64,000 bases of DNA from Marmoricola sp. OAE513 (GTDB taxonomy: Bacteria; Actinomycetota; Actinomycetes; Propionibacteriales; Nocardioidaceae), in contig NZ_JBEPOC010000001.1 in NCBI RefSeq assembly GCF_040546585.1, positions 1,240,001 through 1,304,000 of the forward strand, read 5' to 3'. The first letter of the stretch is position 1; each line of letters starts with the position of its first letter. A model generated the notes under the pieces. It made no database searches. It had not been told where the DNA came from and worked only from the letters and a program-made list of their open reading frames with translations. Shown here piece after piece: positions 63,918 to 64,000 of this stretch. Position numbers and translations under genes: made by a program.

Positions 63918-64000
63918 TTACTTCGAGCTGGCCCGCCGGCGTCCGGCAGGACGACGCTCCGACGGCTTGGTGACCGGCGCACCGGCCTCGATCAGCGACG
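63918..64000 (-). CDS. 3' end of a gene upstream of hemB (product unknown)
   Basis: The last 27 codons of a minus-strand frame, ending in a basic tail ([15 protein letters not shown]) and TAA, 10 bases before the hemB start. Too little remains to name it. A haem-pathway gene such as hemD would fit the position, but that is only inference. Confidence 0.4.
   Translation of the reverse strand, partial: SLIEAGAPVTKPSERRPAGRRRASSK

Overview
The window is high-GC, gene-dense, mostly core-metabolism DNA from an actinobacterium. A Nocardioides-like member of the Nocardioidaceae is my best guess (inference). The support is the full proton-pumping NADH dehydrogenase operon, a menaquinone rather than ubiquinone pathway, two-gene 2-oxoglutarate:ferredoxin oxidoreductase, System II cytochrome c maturation, F420/flavin luciferase-like oxidoreductases, a DUF4229-like small membrane protein, frequent GTG starts, and KstR-like and Rex-like operators.

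Layout. 1-14.5 kb holds an acyl-CoA synthetase/SDR pair divergent from a DapB-like reductase, two luciferase-like oxidoreductases, an ACT-domain malic enzyme, tRNA-Tyr, yajQ, a MarR/MFS efflux pair and a complete sulfate ABC transporter (sbp-cysT-cysW-cysA). 14.7-21 kb holds korAB, a rarD-type permease, a membrane-anchored sigma factor fused to a zinc anti-sigma-like domain, and a small HTH protein. 21-37.5 kb is the complete nuoA-nuoN operon on the minus strand, followed with overlap by a polyprenyl diphosphate synthase gene. A Rex-type operator lies just upstream of nuoA. 37.7-54 kb carries menaquinone genes (menG, menF, menD, menC, menE, menA) mixed with an L,D-transpeptidase, a flavin monooxygenase, transporters and a PLP enzyme. 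54-64 kb holds a glutathione peroxidase, a striking 32-bp inverted tandem repeat array, the ccsB-resB-ccdA-tlpA cytochrome c maturation cluster running on into a phosphatase and hemL, a secreted lytic transglycosylase, and hemB.

How the genes fit together. Most of 21-64 kb serves one respiratory chain: complex I, the quinone it reduces (polyprenyl tail and naphthoquinone head), haem precursors, and cytochrome c assembly. MenB is the only central classical menaquinone enzyme I expected here and did not find.

Oddities. Four genes (nuoM, nuoG, menE and a Baeyer-Villiger-type monooxygenase) each carry a single +1 frameshift, three of them in C/G runs. Base-calling error is the likeliest explanation. 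A short dispersed element lies in the same reading frame in three or four nuo genes, adding Ser/Thr-rich linkers. Nothing in the window is plainly a new defence or mobile system. The repeat structures, the sigma fusion and the operator sites are the best leads.
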